In this document: one piece after another, positions 25,552 to 33,093 of the stretch
Numbering within the stretch: the stretch's first letter is position 1
How the letters are laid out: every line of letters begins with the position of its first letter
NCBI RefSeq assembly: GCF_001908025.1
Contig: NZ_MQMG01000026.1
Span: 1-48,239 of the forward strand
Direction of reading: 5' to 3'
From: Geobacillus proteiniphilus
GTDB lineage: Bacteria; Bacillota; Bacilli; Bacillales; Anoxybacillaceae
DNA length: 48,239 nt
Translations under genes and position numbers: made by a program
Notes under the pieces: model-generated
Told to the model about the DNA's origin: nothing
What the model saw: the letters and a program-made list of their open reading frames with translations, nothing else
Database searches by the model: none

Positions 25552-27063
25552 TTATTTCTGTTCTGCAGACAAAGCGGAAGGCGGCTTCGCCTTGCCGAAC
25601 GAAGGGATCGGCGGGTCGCCGACCGCGACGTGGACAACTTGCACTTCCGTATAGAAATCAAAGCTGTAATGCCCGCCTTCGCGGCCGATGCCGCTGTATT
25701 TCGTCCCGCCAAACGGGATGCGCAAATCGCGGACGTTCGGTGAATTGACCCACGCCATCCCGCTTTCGATCGCCTGGGCGACGCGGTGGCCGCGCTTCAT
25801 ATCGTTCGTCCAGACGTATGCCGCCAGCCCGTATTTCACATCGTTCGCCAGCCGTATCGCCTCTTCTTCATCCGCAAAGGACATGACCGCCATGACCGGT
25901 CCGAAAATCTCTTCCTGCGCCACCCTCATGCCGTTATGGCAACCAAGCAGCAACGTTGGCGGCACAAAATTGCCTTTTTCCAACCCTGTTGGAACGCTGG
26001 GGGCATAGACGTCCGCCCCTTCTTGCTTGGCGATGTCAATATAGCGGTTCACCCGCTCCCAGTGAGCACGGTGAATGAGCGGGCCAAGCTCGGTCGCTGG
26101 AGCCATGGGATCGCCGATGACGATGCGGTCGACGCGCTCTTTGAGCCGGGCGACAAATTCGTCGTAAATCGACTGCTCGAGCAGCAGCCGCGAGTTGGCC
26201 GTGCACCGCTCGCCATTGAGCGAAAATACGCCCCACACCGCCGCGTCAAGCGCCCGTTCGAGATCCGCATCGGCGAACACAATGAGCGGCGACTTGCCGC
26301 CGAGCTCCATCGATGTTTTTTTCAACGTTGCCGCGCTGTTGCGGATGATCTCCATGCCGGTCGTCGTCTCGCCGGTAAACGAGATGAGGCGCACGTCCGG
26401 ATGGGCGACCAATGCGGCGCCCGCCGTTTCGCCAAACCCGTGCACGACGTTGAACACCCCGCGGGGCAGCCCGGCTTCATCGATGATTTCCGCCAGTTTA
26501 TTCGCCGTCAACGGCGACCATTCGGCCGGCTTCAAGACGACGGTGTTGCCGGTCGCCAGCGCAGGAGCCACCTTCCACGTTTCCAGCATAAACGGCGTAT
26601 TCCACGGCGTAATGAGCCCGGCGACGCCGACTGGTTTATAAACGGTATAGTTTAAAAACTGACCATTCACATGATACGCCTCGCCGACAAGGCGCGTCTT
26701 CACCATTTCCGCGTAAAAGCGGAAGTTTTCCGCCGCGCGGGCGGCCTGTTTTTTCGCCTGGCTGATCGGAATGCCGGTGTCGAGCGCCTCTAAATAGGCG
26801 ATGTCGTCCGCATATGTTTCAATCAGCTCGGCAATGCGGAACAAATAACGGAGCCTCTTTTCAACCGGCATCGTCCGCCACGGCCCGTGATCAAACGCCT
26901 CCTTCGCCGCCCGAACCGCCGCATCGATGTCTTCTTTCCGCCCCTCGGCTATCTGGTTGATCGTCCCGTTCGTAAACGGATTGATGTTGTCGAAATACGC
27001 ACCGGCTGCCCCTTCCACAAACTGCCCATTGATATAATGAAGCACTTTTGGTTGCACTGCCAT
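25552..27063 (-). CDS. hpaE: 5-carboxymethyl-2-hydroxymuconate semialdehyde dehydrogenase HpaE
   Basis: NAD-dependent aldehyde dehydrogenase, 503 residues, that oxidises the ring-cleavage aldehyde CHMS to the carboxylate CHM. The catalytic cysteine is in NGERCTANSRLL, the general-base glutamate in TSMELGGKSPLIVFAD, and the cofactor loop is ISFTGETTTGMEI. The tail KYSGIGREGGHYSFDFYTEV is typical of HpaE/BadH-type members. It follows hpaF by 15 bases and precedes the regulator gene. Substrate assignment rests on its place inside an otherwise complete upper hpa pathway. Confidence 0.92.
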   Translation of the reverse strand: MAVQPKVLHYINGQFVEGAAGAYFDNINPFTNGTINQIAEGRKEDIDAAVRAAKEAFDHGPWRTMPVEKRLRYLFRIAELIETYADDIAYLEALDTGIPISQAKKQAARAAENFRFYAEMVKTRLVGEAYHVNGQFLNYTVYKPVGVAGLITPWNTPFMLETWKVAPALATGNTVVLKPAEWSPLTANKLAEIIDEAGLPRGVFNVVHGFGETAGAALVAHPDVRLISFTGETTTGMEIIRNSAATLKKTSMELGGKSPLIVFADADLERALDAAVWGVFSLNGERCTANSRLLLEQSIYDEFVARLKERVDRIVIGDPMAPATELGPLIHRAHWERVNRYIDIAKQEGADVYAPSVPTGLEKGNFVPPTLLLGCHNGMRVAQEEIFGPVMAVMSFADEEEAIRLANDVKYGLAAYVWTNDMKRGHRVAQAIESGMAWVNSPNVRDLRIPFGGTKYSGIGREGGHYSFDFYTEVQVVHVAVGDPPIPSFGKAKPPSALSAEQK

Positions 27064-27078
27064 TCGTTTCCCCTCCCG

Positions 27079-27465
27079 CTATGTCCGATAACGCGCATGA
27101 ATGTTGTTGTGTTTATACGTCCCCGCCTCGCTGAATTCATACAGCTCAAGCGACAGCGCCAAATAGCGTTTGGCGAACAGCGGGGCGAAATGGTCTTTCA
27201 TCACGGCAAACAGCTCGTCGCCGACTTCTTTTTTCACCTGTTCCGGACGCCCGGCGCCGATTTTCAGCGTCCCGTGCACAAACGCATCGTCTTCGGCCCC
27301 ATCAGCCACATAATACTCGTCAAGCCGAATGGCGCGCGAGCGGATGCCGCCGACGGGAAACCAATCGCTCCGCTTGATCAGCACGCGGTGAATTTTTTCA
27401 AGCAAGCCGCGAATATCGGCCTCTTCGCCGATATTGGCCGTGTATTCCAAAATAAAGTGCGGCAT
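27079..27465 (-). CDS. hpaF: 5-carboxymethyl-2-hydroxymuconate delta-isomerase HpaF
   Basis: Tautomerase-superfamily enzyme of 128 residues that shifts the CHM double bond in homoprotocatechuate breakdown. The sequence PHFILEYTANIGEEADIRGL is the family opening, where the N-terminal proline after Met removal is the catalytic base. Two ATG codons are adjacent (27468 and 27465). The second is chosen because it lies seven bases after GGAGG and because only M-P, not M-M-P, would expose Pro1. Other conserved positions are SRAIRLDEYYVADG and FVHGTLKIGAGR. It sits 17 bases after the hpaG C-type subunit gene. Confidence 0.9.
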   Translation of the reverse strand: MPHFILEYTANIGEEADIRGLLEKIHRVLIKRSDWFPVGGIRSRAIRLDEYYVADGAEDDAFVHGTLKIGAGRPEQVKKEVGDELFAVMKDHFAPLFAKRYLALSLELYEFSEAGTYKHNNIHARYRT

Positions 27466-27482
27466 CATTCCTCCTCCTTTGG

Positions 27483-28223
27483 CTAGACGATGTAATTGAT
27501 CAGCCGGCCGATGCGTTCGATTTCGGCCACGACTTCATCGCCGGGCTGGACGTTCACCGCCCCTTTCGGCGTGCCGGTCAAAATCACGTCGCCAGGCGCG
27601 AGCGTCATGAATTCGGTGATGTACTCAAGCAAATACGGGATCGAAAAAATCATATCGCCCGTATATCCTTCCTGCACAACCGCCCCATTGACATACGTCC
27701 GCAAACGAAGCGCCATCGGATCGCCGACTTCCTCATGGCTGACGATCCACGGGCCTAGCGGCGTCGTCCGGTCGCGGTTTTTGACGCGGAAATTCGGCCG
27801 GTAGTAATTTTCCAAGTAGTCGCGAACAGCGTAATCGTTGGCAATCGTGTAACCGAAAATGTAATCGTACGCCCGTTCCGCTTTCACCCGGCTGGCCGGG
27901 CGGCCGATGACGACCGCGAGCTCGCATTCATAATGCATCATGTTGACCCCCTCCGGGCGAACGGTTCGGCCGCGATGGCCGATGAGCGTATTTTTCCCTT
28001 TGAAAAATAAAAGCGGCTCTTTCGGCGCAACAAAAGACAATTCGCCGGCATGCTCGGCATAATTCAATCCAAGCGCCACGATCACTCCCGGCTCCACCGG
28101 GGGAAGCCACATCACTTCAAGCTCCCCGACGATCGTTCCGTCCGGCAGGCGGAGGCGGCCATCGTCGAGCGGCTCGGCTTCGGTCACGATTCCGTTCCAG
28201 GCCACACGCGCCCGCCTCATCAT
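27483..28223 (-). CDS. hpaG: HpaG C-terminal-type subunit (OPET decarboxylase / HHDD isomerase component)
   Basis: Fumarylacetoacetate-hydrolase-fold protein, 246 residues, equivalent to the C-terminal half of E. coli HpaG/HpcE. With its partner it should decarboxylate OPET and isomerise the product HHDD. The fold's signature is clear: VALGLNYAEHA, LLFFKGKNTLIG, and the metal ligands in MHYECELAVVIGR (the E-x-E pair), with IANDYAVRD supplying the aspartate, then LAPGDVILTGTPKG. ATG 28223 overlaps the stop of the partner gene (ATGA). Splitting the bifunctional enzyme into two coupled genes is common in Gram-positive hpa loci. I do not assign individual reactions to each subunit. Confidence 0.88.
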   Translation of the reverse strand: MMRRARVAWNGIVTEAEPLDDGRLRLPDGTIVGELEVMWLPPVEPGVIVALGLNYAEHAGELSFVAPKEPLLFFKGKNTLIGHRGRTVRPEGVNMMHYECELAVVIGRPASRVKAERAYDYIFGYTIANDYAVRDYLENYYRPNFRVKNRDRTTPLGPWIVSHEEVGDPMALRLRTYVNGAVVQEGYTGDMIFSIPYLLEYITEFMTLAPGDVILTGTPKGAVNVQPGDEVVAEIERIGRLINYIV

Positions 28224-28999
28224 TCATCGCCTCCTTGTTCCAGGGCGATTTCATTTTCCAACACACCGATCCTTTCGATTTCGATGCGCACCACATCTCC
28301 TGCTGTAACAAGCGGCGCATCGGCCGGCCAGCTGAAAAACAGCACATCGCCTGGGTAAAGGGTCATAAATTCGGTCACCTCAGCAAGCCATTGTTCGACT
28401 GGAAGGCGAAAGCGGCTCGGGTCTGCACGCTGGACGAGGCGCCCGTTGACGTATACGCGTGCGGTCAAGGATGACAGCGGCGACGCTTCCTCTTTCGGCA
28501 CGATCCACGGGCCGACTGGGGCGAACCCGTCGCGCGCCTGCTCCTTCACCGCCGGGCGGTGCCGCTGCTCGTGTGGAATCGACAGATCATTCACGATCGT
28601 ATAGCCGAATACAAAATCGAGCGCCTGCTCGCGCCGCACGCGCGCCGCCGTCCGCCCGATCACCAGCCCGAGCGCCGGAGCAGCCTGAAGATGCTTTACC
28701 CAACGAGGCAGAAGCACCGGACGCCGATGGGCGTTGATGGTGTTTGCCGGCTTCATATACAGCACCGGGCCTTCCGGCGGCTTTTCATACGGCGGGGCGT
28801 TCATTTCGGTTGACAACGCTTCCCACTCCTTTTCATCATTCAGCGCCACCCCGTACATCGCCCCGTCAACAGGCGCAGCCCATTCCCATTCATCGATGCG
28901 GTGCGTCCGACCGCCAAACGACACCGTTCCGCTCCAAGGATCCGCCTTCGCCTCAATCGCCCGCACCATGCCGGCCAGGCGCAAGCGCACATTCGCCAT
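28220..28999 (-). CDS. HpaG N-terminal-type subunit
   Basis: Fumarylacetoacetate-hydrolase-fold protein of 259 residues resembling the N-terminal half of HpcE: NAPPYEKPPEGPVLYMKPANT, IVNDLSIPHEQRHRPAVKEQ, GFAPVGPWIVPKEEA and MTLYPGDVLFF. Where the partner has the metal-binding E-x-E (YECELAV), this one has LQAAPALGLVIG, so both carboxylates are missing while the later Asp remains. The subunit probably does not bind metal and may be structural or catalyse only one step. Two ATGs are adjacent (29002 and 28999); the second has better spacing (seven bases after GAGGAGG). It is coupled to the C-type gene by an ATGA overlap. Confidence 0.82.
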   Translation of the reverse strand: MANVRLRLAGMVRAIEAKADPWSGTVSFGGRTHRIDEWEWAAPVDGAMYGVALNDEKEWEALSTEMNAPPYEKPPEGPVLYMKPANTINAHRRPVLLPRWVKHLQAAPALGLVIGRTAARVRREQALDFVFGYTIVNDLSIPHEQRHRPAVKEQARDGFAPVGPWIVPKEEASPLSSLTARVYVNGRLVQRADPSRFRLPVEQWLAEVTEFMTLYPGDVLFFSWPADAPLVTAGDVVRIEIERIGVLENEIALEQGGDE

Positions 29000-29022
29000 C
29001 ATGTATCCTCCTCATCTGTATC

Positions 29023-29072
29023 GATGCCATTTGAAGCTTTACCATTTGCAGCTCTTACCGAGCATTTGATCG
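29023..29072 (+). repeat. 50-bp dispersed repeat, copy A
   Basis: This segment matches the reverse complement of 47958-48007 with four mismatches; the core ATTTGAAGCTTTACCATTTG is identical. Three of the four substitutions keep or nearly keep a common reading frame. Confidence 0.7.
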
Positions 29073-29089
29073 CGCTTTGGCGTGACGGA

Positions 29090-29108
29090 GGCAAGCCTGC
29101 GGCTTGCC
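29090..29108. repeat. Hairpin GGCAAGCC-tgc-GGCTTGCC
   Basis: Perfect 8-bp stem, without a T-run. It shares GGCAAGC/GCTTGCC with the larger hairpin at 29251-29279. Confidence 0.5.
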
Positions 29109-29250
29109 TTCGACAGTCAAAAATGGATGAGCCACTTTTCCGTCAAGGATATGTTAAACGATTTCGTTGCATCTAATATGCCTGTTGCCAGGCGTGTTGA
29201 TGAACCAATCAAAATCAGTTGAGAAAGCACTGTTCCCGGCTTTTCTGCCG

Positions 29251-29279
29251 CCGTCGGCAAGCGGTTCGCTTGCCGACGG
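29251..29279. repeat. Large hairpin (12-bp stem)
   Basis: CCGTCGGCAAGC (29251-29262) and GCTTGCCGACGG (29268-29279) pair perfectly with a 5-base loop. It may attenuate transcription between the aldolase gene and hpaG, or be a relic of a mobile element. Confidence 0.55.
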
Positions 29280-29356
29280 AGCGTGCAGCTGCATGGCGCT
29301 CTGTTTTCGGGAAGCAACGAATCATCAACACTCGTGACCGGTTGCACGCGCTTGTT

Positions 29357-30298
29357 TTATGTCGCTTTTTGCATTTCTTCGTCCTGCGTCTCTTCAGCCA
29401 GCAAGCCGTATTTGACGAGCGTGCGGCGGATTTGCTGCTGATGCTCTTCGCTTGGCAAATCGAGCGGCAGCCGGAGCTTCGGGGTGATTTTCCCCATCAT
29501 CCCGAGCGCCGCTTTCACCGGACCTGGATTCGTTTCAATGAACAGCACATCATTGAGCTCCATCAGTTCAAAATGAAGATCTTGCGCCCGCTTGATGTCG
29601 CCTTCAAACCAAGCGTCGTGCAGCTCGGCCACTTTATGCGGCACGACGTTCGCCGTCGCGCTGATCGATCCGGCGCCGCCGATCGCCAGCATCGGATAGC
29701 ACAAAAGCTCGATGCCGGAAAAGAGAAGGAAATCGCGCCCGCAATGCCACAACACCCGGTTGACATGCTCGAAGTCTTTGTTCGACTCTTTCACGCCGAT
29801 AATGTTCGGACAATCTTCGGCCAGCCGCGCCAACGTTTTGACTTCCAAATTGACCGCCGTCCGCCCCGGAATGTTGTAGACGATGATCGGAATGTCGACC
29901 GCCTCGGCCACCGCCTTAAAATGTTTATACAGCGCCTGCTGGGACGGACGGTTGTAATACGGGACGATGACCATCGCGGCATCGGCCCCAATCTCTTGCG
30001 CAAATTTGGTCAGCTCGATCGTTTCCGCATGGTTGGTCGAGCCCGTCCCCGGCACGAACGGCACCCGACCCGCCACCGCTTTTTTCGCCGTTTCCATCAC
30101 CTGTTTTCGCTCTTCAAGCGTCAGCGAGCTCGGCTCTCCCGACGTTCCCGTGACGGAAATGCCATGCGTGCCGCTTTCAATATGCCAATCGATGAGCGCG
30201 GCGAGCGCCGCAAAATCAACGTTTCCTTCCTCATCAAACGGCGTGACGACCGGCGCGATCGAGCCGCGCAGCCGTTCTTTCGCCTCGTGGTATGCCAT
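29357..30298 (-). CDS. DapA-family aldolase replacing HpaI (possible hydratase-aldolase)
   Basis: Class I aldolase/lyase of the dihydrodipicolinate synthase/NAL superfamily, 313 residues. The Schiff-base lysine is in NIIGVKESNKDFEH, the tyrosine and arginine in IIVYNIPGRTAVN, and the phosphate/carboxylate loop reads VTGTSGEPSSLT, close to the DapA GTTGE. By context it should cleave 4-hydroxy-2-oxoheptanedioate to pyruvate and succinate semialdehyde in place of the unrelated HpaI. A DapA-derived HpaI substitute has been proposed for other hpa loci (TIGRFAM 'HpaI-NOT-DapA', from memory). No HpaH hydratase gene is present here, and the NahE hydratase-aldolases belong to this same superfamily. 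A true biosynthetic DapA is less likely at this location. Its promoter contains the AT-rich operator. Confidence 0.85.
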   Translation of the reverse strand: MAYHEAKERLRGSIAPVVTPFDEEGNVDFAALAALIDWHIESGTHGISVTGTSGEPSSLTLEERKQVMETAKKAVAGRVPFVPGTGSTNHAETIELTKFAQEIGADAAMVIVPYYNRPSQQALYKHFKAVAEAVDIPIIVYNIPGRTAVNLEVKTLARLAEDCPNIIGVKESNKDFEHVNRVLWHCGRDFLLFSGIELLCYPMLAIGGAGSISATANVVPHKVAELHDAWFEGDIKRAQDLHFELMELNDVLFIETNPGPVKAALGMMGKITPKLRLPLDLPSEEHQQQIRRTLVKYGLLAEETQDEEMQKAT

Positions 30299-30341
30299 CC
30301 CTTTGCCCCCTATTGACTTTATTTTTCTGAATCTTATTTAT

Positions 30342-30388
30342 ATTGTACACATTATCATATATGAAATCAACGATAAAATCATATATAA
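30342..30388 (-). promoter_or_regulatory. Promoter of the aldolase gene with AT-rich operators
   Basis: Minus-strand TTGATT (30370-30365) and TACAAT (30347-30342) are exactly 17 bases apart. The spacer contains ATCATATATGA (30354-30364), and a second copy, ATCATATATAA, lies at 30378-30388 upstream of the -35 box. A regulator bound here would cover the promoter. Confidence 0.65.
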
Positions 30389-30394
30389 TCTTGA

Positions 30395-30426
30395 TCCCAA
30401 AAAACCGCGAGCAGAAAGGCGGCGGT
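30395..30426 (-). terminator. Terminator after hpaD
   Basis: Minus-strand ACCGC (30426-30422) and GCGGT (30408-30404) form a short stem followed by TTTTTGGG. It separates hpaBD transcripts from the aldolase promoter. The stem is short. Confidence 0.5.
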
Positions 30427-30432
30427 CTTTTT

Positions 30433-31416
30433 CTAAATCAGGAAGGTCGGTTTCCGCTTCGCCAATGTCGGTTCGTTCGGCTCGATCGGCTGGCCGCTGT
30501 GAACGTCAAGGACGATGGACGCCTCTTCAAACCAGCTGTCCGGCGCCGCATGCCCCCAGAACGTTTGACGGCGCGGATCGTCCAAATCCCAGCGGATCGG
30601 CGGAAAATCGGGGTCGCTCGTCAAATAATCGCCGTTATACAGCTCAATTCGGTGGCCATCCGGGTCGCGCAAATAGACAAAGAAGGCGTTCGACAATCCG
30701 TGGCGGCCCGGCCCGCGTTCAATGTTCGGCGCATATCCGGCCGCCGCCAGCACATCGCACGCATGGATCAGGCTGAGCGGGTCCGGCAGCCAAAACCCGA
30801 TATGGTGAAGGCGCGGCCCTTTTCCGTTCATCAGCGCCAAATCGTGGACGTTTTGCTTCCGGTGCAGCCATGCAGCCCAAAGTTTCCCATCCTCTGTTTC
30901 CGTATACTCCGAGCAGGCAAAGCCCAAACCATGGACATAAAAGTCGTACGCGTTCTTTACATCTCTAACCGCGCAGTTGAAATGATCGATGCGCTGCACG
31001 CGGGCGCCGCGGTGCAAGTCATACCGCTGCAAAAGCCGCTCTGTTTTCTCCATCTGGGCAAAAAACTCAAGCGGCAGCCCGGACGGATCTTGAACGCGAA
31101 ATGCCCGACCGATGGCGTTTTGGCTTCCCGCTTCCAGCCATTTCGGCTGCAGCGTTTGCGCCGCAAACCATTCATAAAGCGCTTCCAATTCCTGCTCGGA
31201 ACCGACTTTGTAGCCAAGCGCCTCGACCGCAGGGCGGGGCCCCTTTTTCAATAGAAGACTATGATGATGATATTCTTCCAGCCCCCGCAAATACAGATGG
31301 CTCTCATCCGCTTCCGTCACGACAAACCCAAGCACCCGTTCGTAAAAATCGCGGGCGGCGGCCAAATCGGTCACATGCAGCACCGCGCGGGCGCAGCGAA
31401 TAATGGAAAATGTCAT
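30433..31416 (-). CDS. hpaD: 3,4-dihydroxyphenylacetate 2,3-dioxygenase HpaD (type I extradiol)
   Basis: Non-haem iron ring-cleavage dioxygenase that opens homoprotocatechuate to CHMS. It has 327 residues built of two VOC repeats. The metal triad is visible: His in RIDHFNCAVRD, His in GPRLHHIGFWLPD and Glu in GHRIELYNGDYLT, as in the Brevibacterium and Arthrobacter HPCD enzymes. This is the vicinal-oxygen-chelate type, unrelated to the E. coli HpaD fold. Two ATGs are adjacent; the second (31416) lies seven bases after GGGGAG and is chosen. It follows hpaB by 42 bases, and a short terminator follows. Confidence 0.92.
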   Translation of the reverse strand: MTFSIIRCARAVLHVTDLAAARDFYERVLGFVVTEADESHLYLRGLEEYHHHSLLLKKGPRPAVEALGYKVGSEQELEALYEWFAAQTLQPKWLEAGSQNAIGRAFRVQDPSGLPLEFFAQMEKTERLLQRYDLHRGARVQRIDHFNCAVRDVKNAYDFYVHGLGFACSEYTETEDGKLWAAWLHRKQNVHDLALMNGKGPRLHHIGFWLPDPLSLIHACDVLAAAGYAPNIERGPGRHGLSNAFFVYLRDPDGHRIELYNGDYLTSDPDFPPIRWDLDDPRRQTFWGHAAPDSWFEEASIVLDVHSGQPIEPNEPTLAKRKPTFLI

Positions 31417-31458
31417 CATCCTTCTCCCCTTTCGAAAAATCCAACTCAATTTGCACTG

Positions 31459-32937
31459 TCACCGCTGGCTGTCGGAAGGAATGAACACGCTTTTGGCGCC
31501 GCGCAGAAATTCGCGTACAAACTGTTTATACGGCTCTTTTTCGTAGCCGTCAAAATACGCCATCCCCATCCGAACGGGATCTCCGAAAAAGTAATATTCG
31601 TAATGCGTCTGTCGGGCTCCGAACGCGCTCATCGTGAGATCCCAGGCGAGACGGAACAGCTGGACGCGTTCATAGCCGTCCACCGTCGCCCCTTGCATCG
31701 CGCGGCGGACGATATCTCCAATTTCTTCATGATGGAAATCGGCTTCAGTCGGAATCGCCATCAACCCCGATGCTCCTAAAATGCGGATGATCTCCGAAAG
31801 CCGTGGATAAATGCGCGGATACCAGTTGCGCGCGGCATCGAGCGCGGCAAAATCCGGCGTCATCGTTCCCCAGCGGTCTCGCTTCGCATTGTGCTCAGCC
31901 CGGTACAGGTGGCTCTTCATCGTCTCGAGGACGAGCATGATTTCCGCCCCTTTATCTTTCACATGCTGGAATTCGCCGATGCCGATTGCTTCGATCAGAC
32001 AAAGCGTGACACCGAGCAAAAACTCCGTTTTGACGATGTTTTTCGCCACCACTTGATGGGACATATGAATGACCGCGTTCGTCTCACGGAACGTCCGGTT
32101 GCAAATCGATGAATTGCCGCAAACAAACACGCGCTCCCACGGCACAAACACGTTTTCAAACGAAACGATGGCATCGCCCTCTTCAAAGCGGGACGCCAGC
32201 GGATGGTCCCACGCACTCCGCCCGTAGTCAAACGCCTCGCGGCAAATGAACTTGACGCCCGGCGTATTGTTCGGAATGGCAAAGGCGAGCGCGTACGGGT
32301 CTTCACCAGCTGTCGATTTTTTCACGGTTGATGGAAACACTAAAATTTCGTCCGTAATCCCGCCTTGCGTCGCCAACAGACGGATGCCGCTGACGATGAT
32401 CCCGTCTTTTCGCCGTTCCACCAAATGGAGCGGCACATCGGCATCGTTTTGTTCATGAAGCGCCTTGGCGCGATTCATTTGCGGATGGATGAGCGTGTGC
32501 GTCAAGCTGATGTCGTTTTCACGCGCGTACTCATAGTAGTTTTTCGCGTTTTCGGCAAACATCGGATCATCTTCGGCAAATAGATCATTGGCGACGCCCA
32601 TGGCCATGACTTCCGCGTTTAAATAATCGGGAGAACGGCCCATCATCCCCGCCGACATACGCGCCCATTCTTGCGTCGCCTCGCGGCGGGCGATGAGCTC
32701 GTCAATGGTTGTCGGCTGAATGAACGTCATGCCGACGAACTGCCCGGTTGTCGGCGACCGGTACAACATTTTCTCCGGCTTTTCATATTGCCGGTCGTAA
32801 AGCGCCGCCATCGAACGGACGACGTTGCGGAACGCCGGATGAACAGTGACATCCTCAACTTTTTCCCCGTGGATGTACACGCTGCTTTTCGCCCGCTTGA
32901 GCCGCTCCATATACTCCTGACCTGTTTTGGCCGGCAT
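31459..32937 (-). CDS. hpaB: 4-hydroxyphenylacetate 3-monooxygenase, oxygenase component HpaB
   Basis: FADH2-dependent hydroxylase that turns 4-hydroxyphenylacetate into 3,4-dihydroxyphenylacetate using reduced flavin from HpaC. It has 492 residues, the expected size. The family opening PAKTGQEYMERLKRAKSSVYIHGE is clear, with IYHHQ-type flavin-loop equivalents such as CREAFDYGRSAWDHPLASRFE and DAIVSFENVFVPWERVFV, and the C-terminal YERVQLFRLAWDLTMSAFGARQ. Two ATGs compete; 32937 has seven bases to GGGGGG, while 32943 would be too close. First gene of the minus-strand hpa set, divergent from the LysR gene, under a promoter with the shared palindrome. Confidence 0.93.
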   Translation of the reverse strand: MPAKTGQEYMERLKRAKSSVYIHGEKVEDVTVHPAFRNVVRSMAALYDRQYEKPEKMLYRSPTTGQFVGMTFIQPTTIDELIARREATQEWARMSAGMMGRSPDYLNAEVMAMGVANDLFAEDDPMFAENAKNYYEYARENDISLTHTLIHPQMNRAKALHEQNDADVPLHLVERRKDGIIVSGIRLLATQGGITDEILVFPSTVKKSTAGEDPYALAFAIPNNTPGVKFICREAFDYGRSAWDHPLASRFEEGDAIVSFENVFVPWERVFVCGNSSICNRTFRETNAVIHMSHQVVAKNIVKTEFLLGVTLCLIEAIGIGEFQHVKDKGAEIMLVLETMKSHLYRAEHNAKRDRWGTMTPDFAALDAARNWYPRIYPRLSEIIRILGASGLMAIPTEADFHHEEIGDIVRRAMQGATVDGYERVQLFRLAWDLTMSAFGARQTHYEYYFFGDPVRMGMAYFDGYEKEPYKQFVREFLRGAKSVFIPSDSQR

Positions 32938-32970
32938 TTTCATTCCCCCCGTTTTCACGTATAATAGATA

Positions 32971-32984
32971 AGGAAGCGCTATCA
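32971..32984. promoter_or_regulatory. Weak cre-like site in the hpaB leader
   Basis: Minus-strand TGATAGCGCTTCCT matches the cre consensus except at two positions near its end. It would lie about 17-30 bases after the predicted hpaB transcription start, a roadblock position. Confidence 0.35.
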
Positions 32985-33007
32985 TTCAGAATGTTCAAAA
33001 TTAATAT

Positions 33008-33037
33008 AACATATGATTTCATATATGAAAAATACAA
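33008..33037 (-). promoter_or_regulatory. hpaB promoter with a perfect palindromic operator
   Basis: Minus-strand TTGTAT (33037-33032) and TATGTT (33013-33008) are 18 bases apart. The spacer contains the perfect 14-bp palindrome TTTCATATATGAAA (33017-33030). The layout copies the aldolase promoter at 30342-30388. The palindrome also lies 64 bases upstream of the divergent lysR gene. Confidence 0.55.
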
Positions 33038-33093
33038 AAATGATCAACCATCCTATACGAAAAAGATATGGAAGCAAGAGAGGAGTCACGGCC

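Larger units (their letters stand above)
29003..29356. other. Gene-free stretch with repeats and hairpins
   Basis: This gap splits the hpa genes. It holds a 50-bp segment also present at 47958-48007 and two GC-rich hairpins. A frame from ATG 29025 (MPFEALPFAALTEHLIAL...) is open for 50 codons but has no ribosome site. It looks like a decayed element, not a functional gene. I see no promoter for the downstream hpaG genes. Confidence 0.5.

Noticed and set aside
29219-30316. 365-codon plus-strand frame over the aldolase
   Set aside because: Antisense shadow with no motifs.
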